Below are positions 12,201-59,499 of a stretch of 64,000 nt of DNA, piece by piece; the first letter of the stretch is position 1; the number at the start of each line of letters is the position of its first letter. The notes beneath the pieces are model-generated. The model saw only the letters and a list, made by a program, of their open reading frames with translations. It had not been told where the DNA came from and did no database searches. The stretch is from the NCBI RefSeq assembly GCF_033807715.1, contig NC_084607.1:12542441-12606440 (forward strand), read 5' to 3'. Both the position numbers and the translations under genes were made by a program. This stretch comes from Cololabis saira. Lineage: Eukaryota; Chordata; Actinopteri; Beloniformes; Belonidae.

Positions 12201-15200
12201 CAGTTGTTATATATTCAATGCAACATTTTAATTTAACTGTCTGACATTGAAATCTCAATTTAAATTTGTGTCTGTTTTTTTTTTTTGTATAGTTGAGCAC
12301 ATCCAAACAGAATGTGGCTGCCTGGCCAAAAACATACGCAGTGAACCACCACGACTCCTGTCATGCTCAGCAAGGTATTTTTTATTGTAGTACTTTTTTT
12401 TTTTTTTTTTTTTTTAACATATTGACAATTTGAATTTTTTGTTTTGGTCATGTAAATGTTTTATTAATTTATGGTTATGTTCTTCTCTACCAGTTCCAGT
12501 GAGACTACAGTAAAGAGGGCCATGGAGAATGTCCAGAGAGCCATCAACAGGCAAGTTCTTATTGTTTATTTTTTTTAAAGAAAAAGAAAAGTACACATCA
12601 TAACATAACAAAACAAGATGTCATAAACTAATATGTGAGAGTTGGCTATGTATCAATTTCCCATTTCTTTATTTAAAACCATCTTGGTATGGTTTGTGTT
12701 TTAGGCTCCAGGCTGAGAGTGAATCTTGGGAAGCACTGTTGAACAAACACCAGAGTAAAGCAGAGGAATTAGAGGGGTAAGAATATTTACCCTTATTTAG
12801 GAAACCTTTTACCTTTCATGTACGGATCTTGGCCGGGTTTCCCAGATCAGTTAAGTAGTTCTTAACAGCGAAAGACTTCTTTCAAACCTTCTTAAGGAGC
12901 CTGTGAAAGAAAATCGCGTTTCCCAGAGTCGCTCTTAGCTTAAGTATCTCTTTCATTAAGAAGGAAATGAAAGATGCTGCTGACCCAGTCTTTACAACCA
13001 TCTTAGTGAACAAAGACTCACAGATCCAGCCGCGTCAGGCAAATCAATATCACACCAAGCAATGAGATATTAAAACAATGCACCCCGCACAAGTTTTGAT
13101 CTATTTTATACTTTAGATTTATATTGTTTAGCATTTATTGGTGACAGCAAAGGGGGAAAAAAAAAGAAAAATAAGGAATAACAAGTGTGTTCCTGTATAT
13201 GCTTTATGCATTACGCACAAATAAAACGATCATCATGAATATCATTTATTTGATGATTTGGCTGCTATACATCATGTTCTCGCTGCAAATCAACCGCGTC
13301 ACCGTGCGCGAAGCAGAACTGTTTTTATGAACGCATTCGTGCGTCAGACTCAGCACTTCAGTCCCCTGGACGTGCTGTCGGACCGCGCTGTCCAGGCAGC
13401 CGGGACACCGATCCTCCTGCGCCGCGCCCGAGCGCATCTATGTGATGACAGGGAAGCAGCAGCTGATCAACGGGATCCTTTGATGAATCGTTCATTACAG
13501 TCTCAAATATAATCAATGGTGTCGGTTTATATTAAAGAATCTTTTTGCCCAGAAGAAAAAAGAGCGAAGACAACGACCCATAACTATTTTCTTCTCTTGA
13601 AAAAACCCACCTGCGGGATGCAGCAGCATCAGAAGAGCAGGAATACGTGCGTGGCGGGGATGATCTCTGCAATCTGAAGCCCTCTATAATTGTAAAAAGA
13701 ATTTCACTTATCACGGGTTCTTTTTGGAACATAACCCCTGCGAAAAACTCGCAAACTGTAATTCCACGTTGCGATTTGCGAAACTCGCCTTCTCTTGGCT
13801 CATGTTTTTGAACGCACACATACGCCCACCACGTTTCCTCCCGGTTTCTGCGTGTGGGGAAAAAAAGCCTCACTGTAGCCAGAAATAACGGAGTAACGCA
13901 CCGTTTGGATGAAAAAGGGTCATTGAATTATATTTATCATCTTAATTTTTCATTATAACGCACAGGCAGCAGGGAATTAGTGCGTTAGGTAGCAGTGCTG
14001 CGTGTGAAAATGCGCTGATAGTGATCGGTGATCGATTTGCCTGGCATCGATTGATTTGGTTTCAGAACCGGACAGCTGCTCCAAAGAGCTTCTGAAAGAG
14101 CGAAACTAAAGAACGGTGTTAAGAAGTCAGCTGGGAAACACCCATATCTTAGGGTTCTCTCTTAGTTCAAACCTTCTTTGAACCTCTCTTAAATCCTTAA
14201 GAGAGGTTGGATCTGGGAAACCCGGCCCTTGTCATTTCAGTTTTTGTCATTACATTATATTAACATTAACATTATATCCATTCCAGGAAGGTTGAGAGGG
14301 GGCAGAAAAGTGGCATATCACTAAACTCTACATGCATTGCCCAATCTTCACAGTATGCTGTGATACAGAGTAAACCAGATTACCACAGTCTCCTCTCTCG
14401 GCAAAAACCCATGTTGCATTCTATGGCAATGATTGTAAGTAGGACATTTTTATTTATTTAGTCAGTTAGTGCTAAACATGCATCTCTGATAAGTTTAAAG
14501 ATATTGACATAAATGTTATGGGTTTAAAAAGTTTATATTTTTCCAAATGTCTTTTTCTGGATGGAACAATTGTACAACATGGAGCTTTAATATAAAGAGG
14601 GGGAAAAATCTATTTTTCTTCTTTTTTTATCAGGCAAACCCTCTACAGTAGGACACATGTAGGTTCAAAGGATTATTAACTTAATAATCAGAGTTACTTT
14701 TTGTTCATATTGGTAATCATGATGCTGCCAGTAGCTTCCTTGTGTCAACCTTAAAAGGTTTTCTTTGACAGCTCTGAACTGAATCAGATGCCACATTTAG
14801 AAAAGAGATTGCTGATTTTCATGAGGTCCTTTCTGAACATCTTTTCTACAAGATCATTTGTTTGAAATGTTTTACTTAAATACAAGCTATCGGGAGCTGT
14901 ACCCACTTTACCAGGGTCTGTTAAAAAAGACACAAGCTGTAACCCTTAATTTACAGGAAAGTAATTATATCAGAAATAATCCAGGAAAAAAAACAAGGCC
15001 TACACTGAACTGCTTGATCAGCAGTGGCCCTGTGCACGTAAATTAATTTTTCATTAGCACATGGTCACAAGAACACCAGAAAAGGCTTTTGGAGAAAAAT
15101 GTTTGCTTACAGCACAGATCTAGATTTTTATTTCTAATCTATTAGTAAACATTAATGCCTGCCAGATCTTTGCACACTTTTAAAACAATTAGTTTTGAAA

Positions 15201-15916
15201 ATGTTCAAATCAGGAGTGGTTTTATTTAATATCATTTCTATTTTGGTGTTGGGTTTAATGTAAAATCCTAATTTGGACAGAACCCACCTTATTTATTTGA
15301 GCAGTCACTGACAACATTATGTTTTGACAGTAACAGTTTGACAGTTGTTGATGTTAGCAGCACCGTCAATCAGATTAGATTAAAGTCAAGACACAATCCT
15401 TTGCTTGGCTCTTGTCTCTCAACATCAAAACCTTTTTAGCTTTTGACCTCTGGGTTCTAAGTTTATACACATCAGTAATACTTTTCTAAACATAATGTGG
15501 TGTTGTCAGTTACATTTCAGATTGTTAATTTGTTAAATAGAAAGGTTAAGATTTTTAATTATGCTGTTAATCACTGTGAAGCTGAAGACGCACAAAGAAT
15601 CCATTGGAATTTCTTTTTGATTCACTGTGAAGATAACTTTTTCGTGTTTGTTTCTGCAGATGGACACTCAGTGTAAGATGATAAGAGAGCTTCTTTCCAT
15701 CAAGGATAAATCACATTTAGTGCTGAAGGAGACCAGTGGCCGATTGGGTGATTATTTTACTTGACTTTAACTTTTTTACAATGATCTTGGAAGTGATTGT
15801 ATAGGCAATTGACTTTTTACTGTTTCCTACTAGCTGAAGAGGCAGGATTCCAGGATATTTCATCAGACCCCCTCAGGAACCTCATGTCAGCAAATTTACC
15901 AACCACAGCTACATAG
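9254..15916 (+). CDS. dsn1: DSN1, kinetochore MIS12-complex subunit
   Basis: DSN1 links inner-kinetochore CENP-C to the outer KMN network. I read exons 9254-9288, 9740-9776, 10028-10271, 11660-11733, 12118-12190, 12293-12374, 12494-12550, 12705-12776, 14287-14434, 15660-15747 and 15834-15916, giving 330 residues with every phase matching (human is about 356). Family marks are RKSWRRATITRRSLP at residues 84-98, the basic stretch that holds the Aurora B sites in human; then a long helical, coiled-coil-like region; then SSQYAVIQSKPDYHSLL, close to the human C-terminal part. Introns after 11733 and 12550 start with GCAAGT, since the nearby GT sites break the frame. The exon 1 donor (GTCTGT) is weak; the stronger-looking GTAATG at 9266 would bring an early stop. 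Introns hold two MITEs and a 1.4-kb element. Product sure; the first two exons are less sure. Confidence 0.85.
9445..9635. mobile_element. Harbinger-type MITE (191 bp) in DSN1 intron 1
   Basis: Terminal inverted repeats TGCCGCGTTCCATTT and its complement lie inside a TAA/TAA duplication (9442-9444 and 9636-9638). A 3-bp TWA duplication is typical of PIF/Harbinger insertion. The body is CCGA-rich and noncoding. Confidence 0.75.
9791..9930. mobile_element. GC-rich palindromic MITE, copy 1 (DSN1 intron 2)
   Basis: The element folds on itself: it starts GGCTGATTTATGGTTCCGCG and ends with the near-complement. The centre is rich in CGCGTCG/CTACGGCGTA. It makes up over half of the 251-bp intron 2. 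Other copies are at 18622-18727, 26435-26552, 55221-55352 and 63638-63759. Confidence 0.85.
10484..10780 (-). repeat. LINE-derived fragment in DSN1 intron 3
   Basis: It opens with AGAATCAGAATCAGCTTTAT and continues with GGAATTTGACTCCGG and GAGGTGCAGCAGAGTGAGG-like blocks. This is the reverse complement of a common fish non-LTR retrotransposon 3' end. The class is recalled, not aligned. Confidence 0.5.
11071..11148 (+). repeat. Retrotransposon 3' tail in DSN1 intron 3
   Basis: It contains CGTCATTGTAAATAAGAAT and CCTGGTTAAATAAAGGCC, a very frequent fish LINE/SINE tail ending in its own AATAAA-like signal. The rest of the intron (to 11659) shows no feature. Confidence 0.6.
12831..14227. mobile_element. 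DNA transposon with GGCCGGGTTTCCCAGAT inverted ends (1.4 kb)
   Basis: The ends GGCCGGGTTTCCCAGAT and ATCTGGGAAACCCGGCC are exact inverted complements, flanked by CTT on both sides (12828-12830 and 14228-14230). The 3-bp duplication suggests a PIF/Harbinger-like element. A second inner layer of inverted sequence (GTTCTTAAC / GTTAAGAAG, CTTCTTAAGGA / TTAAGAGAGG) is visible. No transposase frame remains; internal frames of 84 and 113 codons are not recognised. It fills most of DSN1 intron 8. Confidence 0.75.
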
Positions 15917-16345
15917 TCAGTGAACGCTGACGTCTCTGTATGATGTAGAAATCTGGAGTTTGTATGTTTTTGTATGTCTGTGTTTTTAATAATTTCACCT
16001 TTGACCCCATGACATTTTGTATTGGTCAAGTTTTACACTTTCATTTTAACCTATGTGTTCAGAAGAGCTGTTTTTAATCAGCAGCAGGTAATTCATGATT
16101 TTGACCAGCAGGTGACAGTGGCTGGCTTTATACAAAATTGTGACTAGGTTGGTGCATGAACTGAGTGGTTTTCTCTGTTAAGTGTTAATTAAGATTATTC
16201 TCACCTGTAAATCCTGGAACTGTGTAGATTGATATTTATAAAGGAACAGATTAACATTTCCCTAACTTTTCCCAACATTTTGCAACATATAGTTTTTTGT
16301 TATTTTTCTTTTCTCATGAAATAAATGCTAAAAATAATAAAAAAA
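15917..16345 (+). other. DSN1 3'UTR with poly(A) signal
   Basis: Noncoding sequence follows the TAG at 15914-15916. An AATAAA at 16320-16325 is the first good signal, and transcription probably ends a short way after it. Confidence 0.6.
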
Positions 16346-18075
16346 CCATTTCCTGAAATAATAGATTGTATTCATTTATTCTATATAGACAAAATCAGTT
16401 ATCTGATACCAATCACCTCAGACAGGTTTCCAATGTTGGGATGTATCGTGAGTGACACTATGTATTTAAAAATTACTTATACTTTATAAATAGTCATAAT
16501 AGCAATACAAAAAAAAAAGACATATACATGTGTGTTTCTGTATTACACACCATTTAAAATTCATTTCTTAGAGGCTCATCCTCGGTAACATTAACTCTCT
16601 TTTGGTGCTGCATCCATTTCACTTTAGTGTCCCCTGACCATTCAGGAGGAGGCCCCTCCCCCATAGTGACTCACCCTCATCTCTTGCTTGCCTTGTTCAG
16701 TGATGCAGAACGAAGCGTTGACATTGTACCAGTCAGTCAAAGCTTTGTTCGCAATCACTTATATCTCTTGGACCCATTCACTCATTAAATTTCATACTTA
16801 ATTTGTGCCTGTGATGATTACAGTGAACCATTCTTTCCAAGGCAATAACAGGGAATGACTTCATCTGTCCTGCAGTGATGGTAACCAGTATGGAGTGTGG
16901 TGGATTTTCTTTATGGTTGTATTCAAGGGAGTGACCGAGAGCATAGGGACAAACAGAGAAAAAAAAACAAGCAGTCTTGTGACCGTGAGAGTTGCGAGTA
17001 AGTGAGGATGGCCACAGCAGGAGAGATCGATTCTTATTTAGATGAAAATGAGGCTTGATGCTTGTGGGGTGAGAAGAGGGCAGCTTTAGCTTCCAAATGA
17101 GAGGAGGTTTCACAGAAGTGATCCTTTTAAATGAATCACCAACAATAAAAGGCAAAACATTTTAAAAGTCCCTGACAGTCTTTTTGCATTCAAGGAAGAG
17201 CACTGCTGGCAGAGATTGGAAGTTGTTTTATGAGCTTCTCACTTTTAACTGCCTGATAAAGTTATTTTTTACAATTACGTAACCATCTGGTATTTAAGAG
17301 GTTGTTTGTTGTTTTTCTTTTAAGTGTTTGATTTAAGTGAAATGTGTTAAACAAAGGTAGTTTGGGTGTGATCTGGCTCCATGTTTTACTTGTCAAGCAC
17401 TTAGAGATTAAGGGAGAGTTAAATAAATATATTTTCTATTGTAATCCCAAAGTAGTTTGCAAAACAGGTTGTAGCAAAAATAACTGACAGGGTTAATATG
17501 TGTTGGCCATTTCAAATGATCACCATGAAACCTGAACTAATGCTTGTGGTATAAACACATGCATACAACAATTACCGTTTCAGTTGACTGTATTCACTTC
17601 TTGTTGTCTCTAACTTTAGATTGATTAGTTACAGATTGTAGTAGATGTATCATTGGAGAGTCAGCATAAACCTCTGCCAGTTTGGTCTTACTCCCTTGTG
17701 CACACTCATCATCTCTTCTCAGTATAGCAAGGCTGTCTGCTGCTCTCCTCCACATCCATTCAGTCAGCCATTCGTCTTAGAAAGCTGTCTCTCTGATCTG
17801 AGTGATAAACAACAGCAGAACTGCCCAGTTTGCAGAAAAACAAGGACACTTGTTTTCAATCTGCTGTCAACGTTTTCATACCGAAAACTGATGGGATGTT
17901 TCATTCATCAGGGGTTTGGGACAAAAAAATGTTTAAAGCCTGGTCTGTTTTGCTTTGGGATTGACTATTGCACTTGAAATTGGCACAGTTTTCTCACGCA
18001 TGATCATATCAAAGACTTTCAAGCACAACTTATTGTGTTTTGACATACATACTGTGTAAAATGCATCATTGTTTG
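16346..18075. other. DSN1-pbx4 intergenic stretch
   Basis: I see no gene here. Open frames at 16778-17155 (-) and 17645-17977 (+) have no recognisable family or splice context. The sequence is AT-rich, without obvious inverted ends. Confidence 0.5.
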
Positions 18076-18250
18076 TGCACCTTGAGCCACATTGCAAATG
18101 AGTTACTCACTCAATGCAAACTCACTATAATAATTGTAAAAACAGCTCTCATACTAACATGACATGAAGTCATGAGTGAATATTCACCATCAGACTCAAG
18201 ACTGAGTGATCTCTAAACTTACCGTAATCTTTTTTTCTCATTTGTCCTAT
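18076..18250 (+). repeat. Left arm of inverted repeat flanking pbx4 exon 1
   Basis: About 175 bp that reappear as the reverse complement at 21367-21540, with only a handful of differences by eye. Shared blocks include CACCTTGAGCCACA, GACATGAAGTCATGAGTGAA and GAGTGATCTCTAAACTTACC. The two arms enclose the pbx4 promoter, exon 1 and its broken copy. Confidence 0.85.
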
Positions 18251-18621
18251 GTGCAGAGCTAGGATGTGACTTAAATTATCATTTGCTGCATTATTACAGG
18301 CATATGGCTATTTATTTAAAAAAAAAAAAAAAAAAAAGCTTTTTTTCATTACGTTATCAAGAAAAGATGCTTAAAAAAATGTAGTAAGGATGATAACATA
18401 AGGGGGGAATTGTACATGTGAGGGAATGTTGCTCACCAGGTGGGAAAAACATCTAGTAACTGGAACTCTGTAATAAATCTAATGTTTGCACATTAAAGCA
18501 ATAATTAAATAAAACTGTGTCCGATTGGGCCTTTGATATATTATAGTTTGCTGATTAACCCACCCACGAAATCTCACTCTGCGCTGCTTTTGGATGTAAT
18601 GGTCAAACAGCACGGTAATAA

Positions 18622-18727
18622 GGCTGATTTATGGTTCCGCGTTACGCCTACGCCGTAGGGTACGCGGAGACACGCACCCTACGCCGTAGGCTACGGCGTC
18701 GATTTGACGCGGAACCATAAATCAGGC
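18622..18727. mobile_element. GC-rich palindromic MITE, copy 2 (upstream of pbx4)
   Basis: Same family as 9791-9930 but shorter (106 bp). Both ends are intact: GGCTGATTTATGGTTCCGCG and its inverted complement. It ends about 610 bp before the pbx4 ATG. Each end holds TGATTTATGG, a PBX-HOX-like composite motif. Confidence 0.85.
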
Positions 18728-18769
18728 CATAGTCAACAATGGCAACAATGGCAAACCGCATTCTGCACT

Positions 18770-19337
18770 GGTAGATCATCAACAGCGGCCGCACCGAGCG
18801 CCTACTCGCCTACACTCGTTGTCCGGGTCATTATTTTTTAGAATTCGTACGTGCAATTTAGAAAACATCCATCCGTGCGTGTATATTTCATTTAATTTTA
18901 CAAATTTTTTTTTTTTTTTCCTTCCTCCCTCGAAAATGTGAGAGGCGCTGTTGGCGAGCTCACACAGTCCGTGCATGTGTGTCGCTGCTGCTGCTGCTGC
19001 TTTTCTGCTACCAAACCTAGCTGCTCCTCACTCGCTGCTTTAGCCCACCTAGCGTTTAGTTACGTGAGGGGGAGAAGAAGAAGAGAAAAAAGAAGAAGAA
19101 ACACGCGAAAGTAAACCGCATCCGCGTTATCTCTTATCAAAATCGTCAAGAATCAATCTCGCCAACCCCGTCGCTGTCGGGAAAAAGGAGGAGGCGGTTT
19201 ATGATTTATTATCGTGGAAAATACTTTGCTGGCTAGCATCGCAGCAGGGCAGGCTAGCCATTTGTGTGTGTGTGTGTTGTTCGTTCTGAGCGAAGGAAGG
19301 GGGAAGAAACGGGCGAGTTTTTTCTTTTTTGAAAAGT
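18770..19337 (+). promoter_or_regulatory. pbx4 CpG-rich promoter and 5'UTR
   Basis: Base composition turns GC- and CpG-rich here (GCGGCCGC near 18786), with a (CTG)5 run near 18985, a purine tract near 19075-19105 and no TATA box. The 5'UTR probably starts in this stretch. At 19202-19209 there is TGATTTAT, a PBX-HOX half-composite that could allow self-regulation; this last point is inference. Confidence 0.55.
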
Positions 19338-55983
<36,646 letters not shown>

Positions 55984-58963
55984 TGTGGAGCTTCTACCTG
56001 CCTTCACTTCTCTCCTTCGTTGGTCTGCTCAGACAGCTATCTTCTGTTCCTATTTTTCACTTCTTCTTTGTCAACTAGCCACACAAGGCTGCACACGCAT
56101 CTCACACACACACGCTGTGCTGGAACACAGGACAGCTGTACATTCATTTGGAGGAGTTTTCCCTTCAGCACCACTCCAATGCTAAAATCTTTGTAAGTCA
56201 GAATGAAAGGCGGAATGGAGCTCACAACTACTAAAACGTCATCCTCGCTAACTATCAAGAATTTTTTTCTTTTTCTTCTTTTTTTTTTTTTGAAAACCAC
56301 TGACCAGCTGTGTAGATGATCGTGATGTTTCTGCATCATTTGTACATGCACGTTAACTTTATACAGTACTCCAACAGCCTGTTAATGTGCTGTTGACTTC
56401 TACACTGAACTCTTTGCTTTGGGGAAACTCTGTGATTGACTGTGTCGGTTGAAGCCTTGGCATCTGACAGCCAAACTGTGGATATGGATCACCAGGGAGC
56501 TTTGCTCACCTCGCTTGTACCAAAGTGCTGCCCCAGTGTTCCTCTGAGATCACCCTCTGCCAAATCAATACAAGACACCGTTGCATCTTCTCGTCCTCTA
56601 TAGCTTGATGTTTTACTCCGTTCAGATTTCAAACAGAATAACGGAGACATGAAGAAAAGTGCATGCAAACACCCCTCATAACTTTACAGCTGTTTTCATC
56701 GAGAGCTAACATGAAAAGGTGTGCCAAGCACATGTGTTAGCATCCTTGTAATGGGTTTCTGCCATTCGACGCTTACCGGGACAAGCGGTTCTAGGGTTGA
56801 TGATGAAAAAAGGGCAGAGAGAATATCTTTGGTTTAGTGGATGTAACTAATAGCCCTTTTTATTCCTAACCAATAGAGGATGTTGGTAGTTGGCTTGTAG
56901 ACTTTACTTCTTGCTTTCTGTCCACTAGTTTGTTTGATTGTAGCTAATTTCTAATGCTGTTTCACCAAGAATGCACCAGCCACCACCAAAAATGAGCTCA
57001 GTAAAACATCTAAATGACAAGAAAAGAAGGGTAGAAAGATTAGAGGGCATCAGTGTGTTATTGGGACAAGCCTGACATGAATTTAGAAATGTGACTGTCT
57101 TCCATGCATGTAGGACTTCTAGGTGTGATAGTTTTTCATTTAACCTTTCAAGTTTTTTGCTTCATTCTTTTTTCTTTTTTTTTTTTAATTCTTATTAAAC
57201 AAAAAAAAAAATAAAGGATATAATTATTACAGTCAGACCAAAAACGAAAAAAAGTGCATAATGTATTGCTATGGCGTGTGTCTCTGTGGGAGTGTGCACA
57301 GTGTTCTTGGGGTGTCTTAGTTAAACTTGTGGGTGCCCATGTAAACTTTGTAAACATTATAAAGACTGGGTGCTTCCAGCAGCCAATGACACACAAGGTG
57401 GGAATAAAGTGGGATTTCCTTACCCATCTTGGAACATTTGAGCTTGTGAGCCTGAGGCAACACACTGCAACCTACTGTTGTACCAAAACCAAAAATACAA
57501 AGTTCAGCAATGTAATAATACTACTCTCTCTCTCTCTAAAGTTGGTGCACAGCTGTCTTATGTCTGAAGAGAGAAGGTAATTATATTTGTATCTATGTCT
57601 CTTTTTGTGGTGGTGTTGTGCCTCAAGTTTTGATTTCTGGGCATTCTGTTATGGGATTTCATAAGTGGGTGGGTGGATCGAACACAACTCTAACAACTCA
57701 TCATGACTCTAATTTGATTGTGAGCATCAAAGGAATGCTCCCCCCTTTACCTTTCACGTCATACCTTCTGTTTAAACAGAAATATTATATATATTTTTTA
57801 GTTTTATGGCCAATCGGGCAAGGGCTTCTCTCTCCTCTGTTACCAAAAAAAAAGAAAAAAAAAAAAAGAGGCAGCACTGGGTGTAGTTAAAACTCGTAAG
57901 ACAAACCTGCAACATTTATGGGGATTTTCATTCTTTGGAACTATTTTATACATTCAATGTTATGTGGGTAACAAAGCATTTTGATAGTAAGGTAAGCCTT
58001 ATTAAGATTTCATTTTCCTTGAAGACTTCTTTGAACCATGTTCCGGGGCAAAACTTGAGCTTGAAATCTGGTCATATGTGAGATCCCACGTTTAATTATT
58101 TTGTTACTCATTGCAGTTGATCCGACTGTATCTTACAATGTTATTGCCACACCAAATTATCATGCCCGCCCTCTTTTTCTACCTGTTGTAATGGATGTCA
58201 CTGTACAGTTTGTGTAATGTTTCAGTATTTTTATTTCTTGTTTTTCCTTTTATAAACTTATTTGGTTGAGATGCCGGTTTTATGTTGGCCTTATCTCGCC
58301 AGATTCACAATAATCAGTTTGAATTATTTAGGTCTTTTTGTTACATAACCAGGTTGCAATGTAGTGTTTACGGATGTACCATTTGGTGCTGTGGAAACAG
58401 TGACTGAGCATTTCCTGTGAATTTGAAGTATTTCAAACTTTACTCAGTAACGGTAACCTGGCTCTTTCCTCAAACCTGCACTCTATTTCTGTGATCATTT
58501 ACTATTCATTACTATTGACATTCAACTTAAATCAGAATAGCATATCTGCCTAAATGTCAGTGTAACTTGATTTTTACAGTCAAATTACTTTTGAGTATGT
58601 GGATTCTGCAAGTGACATGGTTTCACAGCACCAAATGGCTTTGTAAACATTTTTGATTTCTTTGTTTTTATTAGTATTTGTATTCCCCCTTTCTTTCCCT
58701 TGTATTTACCCCTCTCTACCTCTGTCTTTCCATTTCTCTTGTATATAACCCAACTGTTTTCAGACTTGTGAGTCTGTATGAACTCCTTTTATACCTCAAC
58801 TTTAGAATTGTTCTAGAAAGAGTAAAACAAAAAGGAAGAATATGACAAATTGTAGTGTTCTTATTAGAAAAATCAATAAAAAAAATATTTAGTGTGATTT
58901 TTCAGTATTTGATTTCAGATTTTAGTAGTGTTTCATTTTATAATTTGTCTCAAATGTAATAAA
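55984..58963 (+). other. pbx4 3'UTR
   Basis: About 3 kb of AT-rich noncoding DNA after the TGA at 55981-55983. AATAAA signals at 58875-58880 and 58958-58963 fit the transcript end, just before the convergent lpar2 3' end. No repeat insertion is obvious, which is unusual here and fits a transcribed UTR. An inverted pair lies at 58379-58398 and 58619-58638. Confidence 0.6.
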
Positions 58964-59068
58964 AGAGATTGCACCACCTAAGGATTAGCGTGAATCTGTT
59001 AGCTGCACAAAGACGAATATAATAATTTGCCTTGGACGTGAACACTAATGCTGATAGAAATCAGATTT

Positions 59069-59499
59069 TTTATTTTGGTTACAAAAAGCAAACTTTACAG
59101 ACATGTAAGCAGAAAACTGAAATGTACACGTTTTCTTAGATGACAGTTTTTTTTTCTTCTTTCTTCCCTCCCCCATTATACCCCAGACACAGTCCATCTG
59201 TCATTTTTTCTGTTGGTGTCTGGAGATTTCCATAAGGCATGATCTTCCAACTTCTGTACACAGCCAAGCGTGTGCTGCAGACAAAATTAAAAGAAAAGAA
59301 AAAAGAGTTGGAGTAATTATTTTCAGGAAGTCTTTCCCTCCAGCCACTTCTCTTTCAAAATGTGGCTCCCAGTTGAATTTTAATAGTGCATAGTTGTTAA
59401 AATCTCTTGGTTTCTTTCTAACGGGGGAAAAAAAAGAAGCTATAACTGTTTCAATGCAAGTCGGCACATGTAGGAAGTGAAACCCGAGTGAGTTACGTA
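59069..59499 (-). other. lpar2 3'UTR
   Basis: Noncoding sequence after the lpar2 stop. A minus-strand AATAAA lies at 59069-59074, leaving about 100 bp between the likely ends of the convergent pbx4 and lpar2 transcripts. Confidence 0.5.

Noticed and set aside
16104..16117. CTCF-like CCAGCAGGTGACAG
   Set aside because: One mismatch in the invariant GGC core; not claimed.
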